This document shows, in pieces, positions 63,705 through 64,000 of a DNA stretch of 64,000 nt. Location of the stretch: assembly GCA_963841965.1 (NCBI GenBank), contig CAWJES010000001.1, forward strand, positions 124,001 to 188,000. Reading direction: 5' to 3'. The notes beneath the pieces are model-generated. The model had not been told where the DNA came from and ran no database searches. It saw nothing but the letters and a program-made list of their open reading frames with translations. The translations under genes were made by a program, and so were the position numbers. The stretch is from Palsa-459 sp963841965 (GTDB lineage Bacteria; Actinomycetota; Acidimicrobiia; Acidimicrobiales; RAAP-2). How positions within the stretch are numbered: the first letter of the stretch is position 1; each line of letters starts with the position of its first letter.

Positions 63705-64000
63705 ATCCCGATTGCGACCTTCGAACAATTCCGTGTGCCTCCGACTCAAAGCGTTCCCGTTTCCTACCACAGCAGCAGCCTTCGAATTCGCCTCTCGAGG
63801 TGCGGGACCCAGTGGAGCGGTCGCGCACAGCGCAAGCGCTGCGACGAAGGCGAATCCGAGGGACTTCGCGACGACGGTAACTCGCTTGTGCCGACGGGCG
63901 CACGTGGCGCAAGGTGGTCCTTGCATGGACTGGCGGGCTCATGTGCCAACAGTGTGGCGATGCCTCGAGGCATTTTCGCCATTGCGTCCCTGCCCAACGA
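63705..64000. other. upstream region of the fibronectin-repeat gene
   Basis: Apart from a possible N-terminal extension of the fibronectin-repeat protein (63705-63926), no gene is supported. A hairpin lies at 63955-63981 and may be a terminator for a gene beyond the window edge. Confidence 0.35.
63955..63981. terminator. hairpin near the window end
   Basis: TGGCGA (63955-63960) pairs with TCGCCA (63976-63981), and TGCCTC pairs with GAGGCA in between, with a TTT bulge. It looks like an intrinsic terminator or bidirectional hairpin ahead of the fibronectin-repeat gene. Confidence 0.45.

Overview
The window is high-GC bacterial chromosome from an actinobacterium. The strongest markers are a complete Pup-proteasome locus (mpa, dop, pup, prcB, prcA, pafA) next to tatA/tatC and a HelY-type helicase, a fused F420 precursor synthase (fbiC), a DUF4193 protein and an actinobacterial-type dif site. 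The split glycine dehydrogenase (gcvPA/gcvPB), the neocarzinostatin-fold protein and the SipW-type secreted proteins would suit an Acidimicrobiia-like lineage, but the sequence alone does not prove that. Many genes overlap by ATGA or GTGA, so operons are tight.

Layout. 1-3043: end of gcvT, then gcvPA and gcvPB, closed by a perfect palindrome. 3044-7598: a structured leader, then four secreted-protein genes (three small paralogues with SipW/TasA-like features and one 857-residue repeat protein). 7596-11623 (minus): a meta-cleavage operon (FAH-family hydrolase, semialdehyde dehydrogenase, LigB-type dioxygenase, acetoacetate-decarboxylase-like protein), with a glutamine-synthetase-like gene diverging from it. 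13140-20310: neocarzinostatin-fold protein, MFS exporter, DUF998 membrane protein, frameshifted PRC-barrel gene, small secreted protein, CYP125-like P450, C26 glutamyl hydrolase and paired crcB fluoride channels. 20413-20440: a dif site, which places the window in the replication terminus region. 20430-27654: DinB, flavodoxin, SDR, HtrA protease, an Arg/Gly-rich protein, GNAT, an unknown protein and a DUF4193 protein.

27953-43033 is almost entirely minus strand: mpa-dop-pup-prcB-prcA-pafA, two type I signal peptidases, tatA/B, tatC, helY and a long ThyX-like protein, with trmI, small membrane proteins and a thioesterase upstream. From my knowledge of the M. tuberculosis locus, pafB and pafC are absent from the place where they usually sit, and the two lepB genes lie between pafA and tatA. 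A D-type ferredoxin lies between mpa and trmI. 43188-48959 (plus): fbiC, a LOG-family protein and a two-gene ABC exporter. 48984-56919 (minus): gltB, gltD, an acyl-CoA ligase and a small protein. 57013-58562 (plus): thiO, thiS and a small protein, then tRNA-Pro(GGG). 59121-63704 (minus): a very large fibronectin type III surface protein that looks lower in GC than the rest.

Four single-base frameshifts interrupt otherwise conserved genes: one in the PRC-barrel gene, two in helY and one in gltB. Each gene becomes a whole number of codons when the indels are corrected. Assembly or sequencing error is the simplest explanation. I saw no CRISPR array, insertion sequence, rRNA or complete prophage.
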